This document shows positions 1-12,100 of a DNA stretch of 64,000 bases, one piece after another. The DNA comes from Serinus canaria (Eukaryota > Chordata > Aves > Passeriformes > Fringillidae): contig NC_066317.1 in NCBI RefSeq assembly GCF_022539315.1, positions 51,812,435 through 51,876,434 of the forward strand, in the 5' to 3' direction. The notes below the pieces were generated by a model, which saw only the letters and a list, made by a program, of their open reading frames with translations, was not told where the DNA came from and ran no database searches. Position 1 is the first letter of the stretch, and each line of letters opens with the position of its first letter. Both the position numbers and the translations under genes were made by a program.

Positions 1-427
1 TGGGGATTATGCTGAACCCTTGCCAGTGTGTTCATAATAACTGGCTGCTCTGATTCAGAAGGGACCTAAATTATTCCTGGAACTGTCTCTCCCCAAGGAT
101 CACCCATTTCAATATATCTTCTTCAAACAGTTTCTCTTTGTTATACAACTTGTAGAAATTTCCTTTATTTAAGACCTTTACCCTCTATATGGTTGAAACT
201 CCTTGACAATGGGAGCATATCTTAGACATATAAGAACAGACTCTTGTCTCATTTTCCCAGGAAATATAATTTAAAAAAATTATTCTCCTATGGTCTCACT
301 TCTGTCAGTAATACAAAAGGAAAAAAAAAAAACGGTTTTTGTAATCTTCTTTGTCTGGAAGAAAATTGTCCCATGGGCAATTCCAGCCCAGTTCTAAAGT
401 TACAAACCTGTGAACTGTCAGGGTGAT
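1..427. other. Anonymous AT-rich DNA, no gene seen
   Basis: This stretch from the window edge to the first LTR has no recognisable exon, repeat or RNA gene. A 60-codon plus-strand frame at 244-426 resembles no family I know and has an ordinary AT-rich composition, so I treat it as chance. Confidence 0.5.
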
Positions 428-489
428 TGATGCCTTGTGAAGTTTGACTAAGAACAGAGATTGGACAGAGTTAAAGAAAAATGTAGGTA

Positions 490-495
490 TTTATT
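490..495 (-). promoter_or_regulatory. Polyadenylation signal of the LTR
   Basis: AATAAA on the minus strand (TTTATT on plus), placed in the last fifth of the LTR before U5. It would end transcripts that begin in an upstream LTR, or those starting in this one. Confidence 0.6.
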
Positions 496-604
496 AGAAG
501 GCCTCAATGGATACACCTTGGCCAGTACAAGAGCCCAGCCAGGGTTACACCCAAGATGAACCCAAAATGGTCACAAAATGGACAACCAGTCATGAAGTTT
601 CCCA

Positions 605-612
605 CTTTTATA
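605..612 (-). promoter_or_regulatory. TATA box of the LTR
   Basis: TATAAAAG on the minus strand inside the solo LTR. Transcription would start about 25-30 bases downstream, near 578, and run toward 428. The AATAAA on the same strand about 115 bases downstream supports the reading. Confidence 0.6.
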
Positions 613-623
613 AGTTTTGGTCC

Positions 624-669
624 ATTAGCATATTGGAGTTAATTGTCCAATTAACTCCAATATGCTAAT
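624..669. repeat. Perfect inverted repeat, 22-bp arms, 2-bp spacer
   Basis: Arms 624-645 and 648-669 are exact reverse complements around the spacer TC. The arm begins ATTAGCATATTGG and ends TTAATTG. The palindrome sits inside the U3 part of the LTR, 11 bases upstream of its TATA box on the minus strand. It could extrude as a hairpin or present two copies of an AT-rich homeodomain or POU-like site, but that function is inference. Confidence 0.9.
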
Positions 670-974
670 ATATTAATTATAGCTTTAGTTTATGAAGTCC
701 CATCCTTCTTGATTTCTCTCTTCAGTCCACCATTGTTTATGCTCTTGGGCCCGAGATTGGGATCATTTGTCCTTTGTCCCCAGCTAGAGAAGGAATTGTT
801 TTGTCTCCCTACTCTGTGAAGAGAGCTTACTATCCCCTGATATGAAAGCTCAGAAGTACACACTAAAGCAGTATAGAATCTAAAAAATATAAAAGCTAAA
901 ACTTGAGGCATCATGGTGGGCAAAAACTCTGTTAGAGGTGGGAAGTCATGCTCATGAAACAGGAAATGTCGTAG

Positions 975-1250
975 GAGCACTGTCAGACCTGAGGTGCTGC
1001 ACTGCCGTGCGTGCTCCAGCGGTGCTGCTGGCTGATTGAGGCCATGAGACCAAGAACATCTCCAGGACAGCCTCTGGCCTTAGTGCATGTCACCACCTGT
1101 TTCAAGGTCAAGGAGCAAAGTATGGCTTCAGTCACAAGTACTGGAGTATTTAGTCTGCTTTTTTTTGCTCTTCTCAGTTCTGTTTCTGCTCCTTCCACTC
1201 CTCTCTCATCCAATAATAAAGTAGAGTTTTATTAACTAACAGTTTTCCTT
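975..1250 (+). mobile_element. Possible retroelement 3' end or LTR fragment
   Basis: This piece is richer in G+C and CpG than its surroundings. Toward its end it has a pyrimidine-rich run and an AATAAA at 1215-1220, resembling an LTR R-U5 region in plus orientation. I could not find matching TG...CA ends or a target-site duplication, and both strands carry open frames of about 75 codons with no recognisable product. A processed transcript end or an unrelated unique sequence is possible. Confidence 0.3.
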
Positions 1251-4200
1251 GTGTGTTCTTTACCCTTTTCCACCTATAGTGGCTGGAATTCAAAAGTCCT
1301 AATGCCTTTACTTTTAGATCAAAGTGGAGGAAAATAAACTATTTCCATTTATTAATTGCAAAATCATTCTCTTTTTTGAGATTATTTTGATTATTTTCTA
1401 ACTCAAAATATTGCTAGAATCAAAAATGAATAGTGAAATTTCATTTTTCAATGAAGAGCTTTTTGGTTTCCAAACAGTTCAAGGTTCAACACAATATATT
1501 TTTTTTCTCATTCACATGCTGACCAGATGCTTGGAAGCACAGGAAACATTTTTAAGAGCAGGGTAATTTTTCTAAAATATTATATGCACATTACATAGGG
1601 TAGACCTTGCCATAAATCTACTGTTTTCAGTGCCACATGGAATTTAAAGATTTTGCATTTATGATTTACAGAATAATATACTCTCTATTAATTTGTTATT
1701 CACAATAAATGGCTCTTGTTTCCATTCAAAATTCTGGTTTTAACAAGATATTTTCTATCTACTTGTTTCACATTTTGGAAATTTTTCTGAAGTGCAGGAG
1801 ATTTTAAAATCTGAAATTTCTTCACATGCTAAGTGTTGTAAGTTAATTAATATTTTCCAATTCACCAACATAATGTATGTCTTGGATAAACTATTTGCAA
1901 AGAATGGCATGTTGATATTGCTTTTTGATTTACACAGCATATACCACTTATTTTAACAATGGCAGAGCTAAAAAGTACAAAGCTGCCACTGTGAATTCTC
2001 TTGGTAATATCAGTTTCATTATTTTTAAGACCATAGTTGGTCTACTAGTTTCTTCCACATATTATAATCAGTAAAACTCCCACCAATAACTTCAGTTACA
2101 GACTCCCAATGCTTTGTGCCTTTGGCTGAGGAAATCTGATAGTTAAGCAAGCTCAAATAGTCAGCTAGACTGTGATGTAAGAACTGGTCCAGTAAAAGCA
2201 GTAATTACAGGAACAAAGTACTCTTCATGCAGAATATCTTCTTTTCCCTGACATTGCTGCTGCTGCTGCTATTTTGAGGGAAATTTACAGTCAGTAATTC
2301 AGTCTTCATATTTCTGTGAGAGAATTTCCGTGAACAAAAGGTGATTAAACATTAAAATAATTATAATCAGGTGTTTGCCTAATCACCAAATGAATTGGTA
2401 TTTCCTAATTTAAATTTTGTAAATCTATAAAACACTTAAAATGAAACATTTTACTATTGTTTCTATACACCTTTCTATAAAGCCATATTTGAAACTTCAT
2501 GTACACAAGGATGAGTCTTTCTTTAGAACTAGAGTGAAAATTATCTGATGAATGTGCACAAAGAAGTTGCAACCACAAATTAATAAGGTTCCCTCCGAAA
2601 CTAAAACCAAAACCCCCAACTACATGGAAAGTGATGACTACTGTTCTATTTCCAGCTGCTCACTGTATTTCTGGTAGCAGTCTATCAGAAACACCCTTAT
2701 CAACATTATAAAACTGTAGTGTACATAATTAGCCTCTTAATCAGTCTTTAGTGATACAATATGCAGTGTCCACCATTTCTAGCTCTGTGCTCATATGGCA
2801 GAAAGAAATATCTCTGTAACTACTATATGCTCTGATGGAGGTCATAATTGGTTTGGAATCCTTCTCCAACTTCATTTCACTAACAATCTTTCACTAGACT
2901 TCATTTAATCCTAAGGATACTAGAAGCATGCTGAATTTATAACTTCTCTGACATAAAAAATAACCATTTGTCAGTCCAAGCTTTGGAATTCAACCATGAT
3001 TCATTAAAGGTAAATAAGAAAGCATATTTCTGTATTTAAGTTCTTCTGTTATGAATTCTGCAACAGGTAAGATTGTGAAGAATATTCAGAGCTGAGCAAA
3101 TAGCAGCTACTTGCATGTTCTCCAAGCCCACTCTGCAGTCAGTGGTAAAGGTAGAGTCTGATGAGCACTGGCCTACTGTTTGGCTTACAACAGTCAAAGA
3201 AACCAGGTGGCACAATAAGAAATGGATATCCAAATATTCCTTTGAAAACATTGTAGGTCTTCCTCCTCTGAAGTCACTGGGAAGTTCTTACCAACTCAGA
3301 AAAGTGAAAAATCCTAAGTGTTTCCAGCCTGTACGTGTTATACCTCTTACTACAGAAAATTTGCCCAAATTAGCTGAATGTGCTCTCCTTAGAGGCTGTG
3401 GAGCATCTGCAGAGCAGCATTGTACAGATTTGAATACTAGATGCACAACTTGCCTTGAAGGTCCACATACTCTCCCAGAGCATCTGTGTAATGCAAAATG
3501 TGATTAGGCCCTAATTTACATGATTCTCTTCATTTGATGTATTGTGTTTCAGGAACTCATTATTCTTTATCCTCTTCCTTTCTTCCCTGAATACATTCCA
3601 TTTCATCTTCTGGTGAGACATCTGTGCTTAATTAATTACTGCAGACCTAATAAAAAGAGTCTGTAGACAATTTAATATTTTTGTGTTCAATAGATCCAGT
3701 ATACACCAAGATAATTTGCCTCAGAGAAAGCAAGGCTTTCACTGCTTAGGCCCTAAATATATATATCAGCATTTTATATTCTGTTGCATAATGTTAATGT
3801 GCACTGACATGTGGAGGAACTCCAGATAAGCAATACTTGGTAGTGACAATTAATGACAATTGGGCTTCAGGGTTATTTTGATTGGTTTCTCCCCTTCCTT
3901 TCCTCTGACAAATAGAATAGTCTTTTTTGATTAATTTGCAATTAGTAGCAATGTTAACTGGAAAATGCAGGCTTTATGAAATGGAGTTTCATAAACACAG
4001 TTGGACTTTTTAGTGAGATTCTGAAGCAAGTATAAACAATTTTATTGTTACATATTTGTAGCACTTTCAATAGGAACAATAATTCCTCCCCTTTGTCTTG
4101 TCCAAATGTAAAATAGCAATAAATAATAAATTTATTTATGCCTTTTCCTTATTTATTTTTAAATATTACATTTACCTGGCTTTTCTCAAAGTCAGTTCTG

Positions 4201-7200
4201 CCATCCTAAAAAATACTTTTTTGGCACCCATGTAGCCAAAAAAAACAAGAAGAAAAAATTAAAAGCACCAAAACCTGCCTTATGATAAAACTCTGAGCAG
4301 CATTCAGAAAGTGAAGTTTTGATATTCAGCTGGTTCTTCATAGGATTTGTGTTTGGCCTTAGTCTTAAGGACAGACCAAAAGATAAAATTCAAAAGACAA
4401 GGTAAGTTTTTTGGGGATCTAAGACATATATTAGGTATGTAAAAAGTCAGTAGATGGCCATGTTAACCAGCCAATCTGGTGTCCCAAAATCACACAAATG
4501 TCCTCTAGATGGGACATCTCATGGTTCCTGTATCATAGATTTTGTAGATATCTCAAATAAAAATAGTATGTAGATATCTCAGATAGTGACATAGTGACTA
4601 AGAATTTAAGATTAAGCAATTAAATTTTAGCCCAGATATTTAATCACAAGATTGATCCTGAAAAACTTTGTGAAAGATTATAGAACTTTTTTGTGACTTA
4701 AATAACGAAACATAATAAAACTCTCTTCTGTTTGTATTATAATATGGTTATTATTGTTCTCATTTCTAAGCCCAGATAGATTCCAGAAGAAAGATACTTT
4801 TCACCTAAATTTTGAGAAATTGTATCAAATCACATTTATCTAGCATGCTGATACTCAGCCAGATCTGTTCAAAAAAAGAACCATTACCATGGCTATTGTG
4901 TAAAATACAGAGGAGAAGATGGCACCATTTTTGCATGGTTGCAATAAAAGGTTAAATTCATTCCTTTGCAATCATCTCACCAGAATTATTTGCATTCTTT
5001 CCCATCTATCAGGAATTAAAGCACAGGTCTCTGATCTCCTGTTTAATTATATTTCTTGTGAGCTAGCTGTTCTTTCTCTCACAAATATATATTGACCTGT
5101 ACAGACATGGAGACCCCTTCCTCTGAGAACTCCCTTAAATGCAATCTGTTCTTACATATAGGTAAAAGATTCTGTGTCCATGTTTCAAAATCAAAAATTG
5201 TTCCTTTTCAATTTTTGAGTGAAATGAAGCAGTTGTTTGCCTTTGAGGCAAGATTCTCAGGTGCAGATTCTAAGCAGAATGAGGCAGCTTCTTTAAGGAC
5301 TAATCAAAACACTTCACCAGAGATCTAAAGCACAGACCACCTTATTTCCACATTTCTGCCTGTAAGACTTGGAACAAAAAGCTTTTCAAAATTTACTTCT
5401 GTTAGTGTGCCTTTCCTGTTTACTTTTTAAGCTGTTTGAATACACTCATCTCCTTGCTGTTTATCTTGAAGGTGCAATATACAGCAAACTTGTGTTTACT
5501 TTGGATTGCTAGGCACTTCTCTAATATAAATGCAAATAATAATAATATTAGAACTAAGAATGCCAAGGAGGTGGTGTGTAATTCAATGCTTTAAAGTCAA
5601 GCAGTGCTTCTCAAAGTCTTTCCAGAACAGAATGCTATTCCATTTTAAATGTGCAGCTTGCCATTATTGAATTCAAATTTTCATCCAAGAATTCTTTGTA
5701 GAAAATAAGAAACCCTAGAATTTACAAGGCAAGATTTAACCACTTTCCAAAGGAAAAAAAAAAAAAAACCACAACCCAAACAACTGCACACACAAACAAA
5801 CAATCCAAAAAACCCCCCATGTAAGCATTTTAAAAGATATTCTGTGTATAGGCAAGTGCTTTGGAGTAAGCTCAAAAAATACATTTTATCAATAAAGCAA
5901 TTTGGCCAAAGGAATATCCAGCTACTTAGGTAACCACAGTAAGAAAAATCCTTGCCTCAGTATGGTCCACAGAAAGAGAACTTCTCTTTCAATACTTATA
6001 AGAAGAGAGAAAAAACTAGCCAGTTTGATGAGGAGACATGAAGAGACATTTTTCTGCACTGCCAAACATTAATCAACTTCACCTTCTATCACTTCAGACA
6101 AGTTGTCTCTCTCTTAGGAAGCTTCAGAGATCTGGAATCTCATTCCTCAATGCTTCAAAAGCTTGACCTCTTAATCTGAGAAACTCAACTCACCTCATCT
6201 CAGCAGAGGATCCAAAGAGGTAAAGGAAGAAAACTGAGAACTGTGTCAGTGATGGACTAGACTTGGGAGTATTTCATGCATTAGAGTTGGGCAGCTATCA
6301 TGCTTCTGAAATGAAGGCACTAAAAGAAGTTGGGCAAAAATTGGTGGGAAAAATTAAAAATATTTTGTTCATAGAAACCCTCCACACTTCAATCCCACCA
6401 AAACCCCTGGGAATAAAGATAGGACCCTGTTTATTTTTACATGTCATGATTTTAGTATTTAAAATTATTTAAAGTACAGAAAACTTTTGGCAAATAATGT
6501 CATATAAATGCTATCTATTTAAAGAATCTTTTCCTAGTTAACCTGATGCAGCAACTCCCATTAACATTCATAACAGACTCAAGCTAATACTATTCCTAAA
6601 TAATATTAACTGGAGTTTTAAAAGAAGTTCAAAAGGTGATAACCTTGGACATTACTTCAGGACATGATTAATAAAACAGCCGAACTACTCAAAAACTCAG
6701 GTGTTTTAAAATTGATATTGCAGGAGTTAGGCTTAAAATTTCTGTCCTTTATTTTTAAACACTTCACTAAGAATTCCACTTTAAATGCCAGGACATTGTG
6801 ACATCACAAAATCTGCAATAATTTGCTATTTTAAAAAGTCTTGAAGGCATGAATGAAATAGCTTTCAATGTTCTGTGAGACAGAGATGATAAGGATGCAT
6901 TTTTATATGAATTTAAGCAAATCAGTTTCTTCAGGATCCCTAAAAAGATGAAAAGGAGAAGAAAGAAAAAGCAGTTGTTCCTGAATTTTCCCTTTACAGT
7001 CCATCTAGACAAAACATTTTTCTCAGATGTTATATGGCAATGTCAAATAATATGGAAATATCACAGTGTCTATACAGCCTCCAGAAGTTTTGAAATACTT
7101 GAGAAAATGAAAAAAGTAAAAATATGTGCAATTTTACACTTCAATAATTCAACAAGTAAAGAAAGCATACTATTAAGAAAAATAAGCATTTTAAAAAATA

Positions 7201-7266
7201 ATAGGAGTAAAATACCATAAACTTAAGGATAAAGCTCTTCTTACCTACTTTACTTTATATAGTACG

Positions 7267-7315
7267 TATAACTCATTATTAATCTACTATAACAACTATA
7301 ACTCATTATTAATCT
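7267..7315. repeat. Tandem duplication, period 30
   Basis: A 19-base word starting TATAACTCATT occurs exactly at 7267-7285 and again at 7297-7315, a direct repeat with a 30-base period. Confidence 0.8.
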
Positions 7316-8092
7316 TATTTATACTGCACAGAATGAGTTAACTTAAACACTAAGTTGTTTATCTGAACAGGTTTATAAACCAACCAACTACAGTTCATAA
7401 CACCATCTGCATGTAATCACAGCGCCTTAGATTGCTAAAAATTCTTCTAATTGATCACTTAACCTTCCTCCATGTCATTTAAGCCCTTTAGTCCCCTCAG
7501 AAAATGTTTGTCACCAGGAAACAGGGGTTACTAGGCACAATTGCAGCATCTTGTCCTCCAGCAAATTCTTTAGCCTCAGGAAGGGTGCAGCCATGAAAAT
7601 AGAGGGTCAGTCTTTGCACACCCCTTAAGCTCCTCAAAAGGGACATAAAGGCACTAGAAAAGTTTGGTGTCTTAGTTGAGGATGAAATTTAGGACTTCTC
7701 CAGTGTCTCTTCTCTCGCTGCCTACTCCTTCTAACACATGTCCAGAAGGTTTCTGTACTGTCATCTGCTGGATGGAATATCTGTGGATTTTGTGGCTACT
7801 CTCCAAGATGGAAAAAACTCACAGGACAGTGAACAAGTAACATCAGGGATTTGAGTCAGGAATCTCTTAAAATAGTAATCAAATGCTATCTAATTTTTAA
7901 TGTAAAATGAAGCAGTTTAGTACCTTTTTTTGGTTTTGTTTTATAATTTTCAAATTATTGCATTCTTCTCCCATTACCTTATATAATGGAGTCTAGATAA
8001 ACAAGAGAGCTTACTTTAAAAGCCATTTCTCATAAGTAATGTGCTTTAAGTGTTCCTAACTACATAACGTGTTTTGATCAAACAAAATCTGT

Positions 8093-8124
8093 CCAAATGT
8101 AATTCCAAATGTAATTCCAAATGC
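8093..8124. repeat. Minisatellite-like repeat, 12-base unit, about 2.6 copies
   Basis: The unit AATTCCAAATGT is at 8101-8112, is repeated with one change at 8113-8124, and is preceded by a partial copy at 8093-8100. Confidence 0.8.
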
Positions 8125-8634
8125 TTCTGTGAAGGAATAAATTTTCCTTAATCAGGAAAAAATCATGTATGAAAGGGAGATTAGTGATAAATCTTTCATT
8201 TTCTCTGTCCAGTCTTTCTTTATGAACCATATTTTTTGAAGTTGGTTTCCCTACAACATCCCATTGCATATTCATATGACTAAGAATTTTGCATATGCTG
8301 TTTCCAAGAATATTTTTCAAACTATGTTTCTACGTTCTAACCAGTAGAGACTGGGGATGACCTGGAAATGTCAAACATATTTTTAAGCCTGAAATGAGTG
8401 AGTATTAGCTTCCAAGATGATCAGAAGTCAGGAATAGTAGAACTCAGTTCTCCCCTTGCCAGACTGGTTAGGCAAGGGGATAAAACAGTGTGATTTAAAA
8501 TCTGCAGTCTCCTAAGTGGGTCCATCAAACCTGAACTGAATCAATGGTCAGATACAATAGATATTACATTCAATTTTTAAAGCATAACAGGAGATATGAT
8601 ATTAAAGGTCAAAAAAGAACATCAGAAACTAAAC

Positions 8635-8682
8635 CAGACAGGGAATAATGTTCAGAAACAGACAGGGAACAGTGTTCTACTA
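8635..8682. repeat. Tandem duplication, period 24
   Basis: Two adjacent 24-base units, each starting CAGACAGGGAA and continuing to a GTTC element, lie at 8635-8658 and 8659-8682 with a few differences. Confidence 0.75.
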
Positions 8683-9071
8683 AACAAACTTGCTGCCATA
8701 TGATGGACTGAGAGTGCACACAGGGAGTTACTGCCTCTAAATTGACATGAACTACTAGCATGTCTAAATGTTGGAAACAGTAAATATTTTATATTAATAT
8801 TTAAATTTAAAAAAACATGCTAAAAAGCATTTTCATTTAATTGAGTGGCTGACAAGCAGTTTCAAGTTTTAAAAGCATTCTTGTTCTGAATTTATGCTTC
8901 TTTGTTGGCCACTGTGTAGTGATTTGTTGAAAATCTGTGTTTTATGTTCCAGGTAATTACATTCTGAGCCAGATATACCATCATCAAGTTTTTGGCTCTC
9001 ACTTAGTAAGCAAAGTCAGAATCTTTTGTGAAGAAAGGGGTGGGGGTTTTGTCTAACATTCCTGAAAGTAA

Positions 9072-9104
9072 CAAATAAATAAATAAACAAATAAATAAAT
9101 AAAT
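9072..9104. repeat. (AAAT)n microsatellite
   Basis: Interrupted AAAT tetranucleotide repeat with one AAAC variant unit. It could be polymorphic. Confidence 0.85.
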
Positions 9105-12100
9105 GCATACATCCAAAAAGAGAACTATTTTAAACAAAGAAAAAAACCCAAAAAACACCTTAAAAAGAGGTTTTATTTAAAAACTCAACGAAGTCTACTT
9201 TCAAGGAGAAATCAAGTTAAGAATATGCCAGTCACAGATATGAATATTTGAGGTAAGTATAGGAAAGTAAAAGAAGGTCATGATAAGAATTTTTCAATAT
9301 TAAGTATATCTCTCTAAACAGTTGTAACAACATTAATGATATGTAAAAAGATTTAGTTTCCTTAGTTTAAAAGAAGTTTTCCTCCCTTAAGGATTATAAA
9401 TTTGGAAGTTAAATTATATAATAAACTTATATAGTTCTATAATTCTGGACAAGCATGCTCTATTGAGAATTTGTTATTGCATTCCCCAATCAAAATATTT
9501 TATTATTGATGCCAAAAAGGGAAAGTCTAATAATGAAATAGGTTTGATGTAAAATGAAGATCATAATTTTAATTTGCTTCATTCTTGTGGGAGGTGTTCA
9601 AATAGTAGGATGGAGGGATCTGCATAATCATCTTAGTATATCAAAATATGGTATGTTGAAGAACTAGGACAATTATACCAATTTCAAGAGGAAAAGATAA
9701 ATCTTTTCCAGAGCATTTTCATTTTTAAAAGAACCTGTTATAGCAGGTGCTGCTATTGAATTATTCAATGTAAATTAATAGAATTTTAGTTTAGAAATTT
9801 TAAAGTGTCTCACCTTCTTAGAGAGAATCCACACAAGAAATTCAACCAAAATATTAATGATATTATTCTTACCATTGTTATGATTTTTTGTTCATTTAGA
9901 TCTAATGGTTATACATGTACACTAATATCTCTCAGATGCAAAGCACACTAATGTCATATCTTCTTTAACTGGTGGAAAATAGGTCATTTTATGCCTCACC
10001 AATTTATGGAAACACCAGACCCAAAGAGGAAATTAATACAGGAGTAACAAAAAATGGCTGGAATATCACATCATAACTCAGCACACCATACCAAAACTCC
10101 CTTTTCTTTCTTCTTACTCAGTTTCAAACTTATTGGCATCTTCAAATCCATTAATTGGTTAGGCCTAAGTATCTTAGAACTCAAATTTCATGCCATTCAA
10201 CAGTGTAACACCTTTGAGTATTAGGACAAAATCAGTGATGTTTCCTATTTCTGAATTGGACTCCTTCCTTTAAAATATACTGAGATTAGTGTCAAGATAC
10301 ACTGCCCAGAAGATTTTAAGGAACAGCAAGCCCATCTTAATCCTGCAGAAATAATGATTAAATTTGGCAAATAATTCCAGGAAAATAATAATAAAAAAAA
10401 TCTTTTGGTACAGTCTTTATTTTTTTTTTCATTGAAAAAGACAGAAGAAAAGAATTTTACTTCTGTTCTTCAGACATAAATATTTTTCAGATTGTCTGTA
10501 AATGATCTGTATGAGCTGTACCATCAAAGAATGGTTCAGCCTGCAGCATTCATAATGCATTATTCATATGAAGATTTTAAATTTTTAGGGATACACATCT
10601 CCTTTAGCATGTTACACTGCAGCATTACAGTCAGCTTCAGAAAGCAGCATTACTGAGCCCAATAGCTATTTAATGTCTTGGGTAATCCAAATTTTTATCA
10701 CAATTGACTCTAGGTCTCAATCATACCTTGCAATGAAATGTCTGATTCTCATCTTTACAACACAAGAGGTCATTTCTTTTCTGACTTCACATGTAATATT
10801 TTCTGCTTGTTCTTATCTTAGAGGTTTTTCGATTAGAAAAGAATATGGAGTGGCATCCATTCAAGTAACACCCACAGAAGTTACAAAATACTTCTGGCAG
10901 TTTTTCCTAGTTGTGTGACTTGAGAGCTTGTGCAAGGACCACTTAAATCTGAACTGAAAGAAAGCCTGATAAATTGTGAAGAACTGTGTATATTTATTTT
11001 CATAGGAAAAATTACTCTTAAGTAGCCACTGATAATTTTGGTGTGTTTTGCTAGCAATTTTAAATGCTCACTTCTGCATGCTTTCTACAAAATAAATAAA
11101 ACTAGATCTTGAACTAGTACTGAAGAGATTTGACTAAATCACAGTGATATTTACAGACCCCCACTAAAATCAAGGCTCTATTTTGCTAGGTGGTTGTACA
11201 AATGCACTTTTTAAAACAATAAGCTAGGGCTGAAGAACAAGAGGTGTGAAAAATGTGAAAAAATGCAATGACTTGTCCAAAAACACACTTATAAAGCTTA
11301 AGATAGGTATATAGCCCTAATACCATACAACACAGTTAGATTTCCTAATCTGATGATTGCCTCGGGCAGAGAAGCCATACTACACAAGACATGTTCTAAG
11401 CTTCTTCTCTTTCACGCCCTTTTTGCCAGCACCTAACACTCATTGCTAGCCACAGAGCATTTAGCTAAATGGGTCTTTGTCCTGACCCATTATGGCCATT
11501 TGATGATTAGGTATTCATAGTTAATTTTCTTCAAAATGCAAACTATGAAATTGAGTAAGTTTCTGAAGTTTGCTCCAAAATCTGTCTATTTCTACGTGTT
11601 TCTTCTTGTCTAAACTTGGTCTGTGGTAGGTAGAGAATCCCTTTCCCTATGATCTGCTAATCTCTCCATACAATATTAATATTGATTCATTTAATTTAAG
11701 GTGTGATACATGTTTACCTTATAGAAACACCAACAATTCTGTGGGCAACTATCATTTGTATTTGCTGTTGTCACAGTTATAATGAAGAAATAAGTAAGAG
11801 AAATAGATTCTAGATTCGTCATGTACAGAAAAATAGCCAGCAGTAAATATTGACATGGTTTCCCTAGCAATACTATCTATATACCAGCTAGCACAGTTTG
11901 GGAGGCTTTTGCCACAAAAATTGTTCACTCATAGTCCATCTGATTGAAAACCTATGCTGCACACAGTTTCAGTTTCTAACCTGGACTACTGTACTTCCTA
12001 AATATCCAAAGCCAACCCTGCAGAGCTTAAGTATTCAGCATGGATGGCTGAGAGTTCCTTAGGAACGTCAGATGAAACTAGAGACTAGCCAAGATTTTTG

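Larger units (their letters stand above)
428..913 (-). mobile_element. Solo LTR of an endogenous retrovirus (minus orientation)
   Basis: The segment begins TGATGCCT and ends AGGCATCA, a perfect 8-bp terminal inverted repeat of the TG...CA kind that bounds retroviral LTRs. Read on the minus strand it has TATAAAAG (612 to 605) and, about 115 bases further on, AATAAA (495 to 490). This gives the U3-R-U5 order and a length of 486 bp, both usual for an avian LTR. No primer-binding site follows it on the minus strand and no polypurine tract precedes it, so a solo LTR left by recombination is the best reading. Flanks share only GGTG (422-425 and 915-918), so a target-site duplication is not clear. 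The family (ERVL, ERVK or ERV1) was not determined. A 46-bp palindrome lies just upstream of the TATA box. Confidence 0.75.

Noticed and set aside
428..1250. A single provirus with the LTR at 428-913 and an internal region to the right
   Set aside because: For a minus-strand element the sequence to the right should end in a polypurine tract before the LTR; on the minus strand it does not, and no retroviral gene remains are seen.
2255..2270. (TGC)n repeat as a possible expansion locus or polyglutamine exon
   Set aside because: Only about five units, no coding frame around it; an ordinary short microsatellite.
3974..3997. Small hairpin TTTATGAAA / TTTCATAAA as a microRNA
   Set aside because: Arms are only 9 bases, far short of a microRNA precursor.
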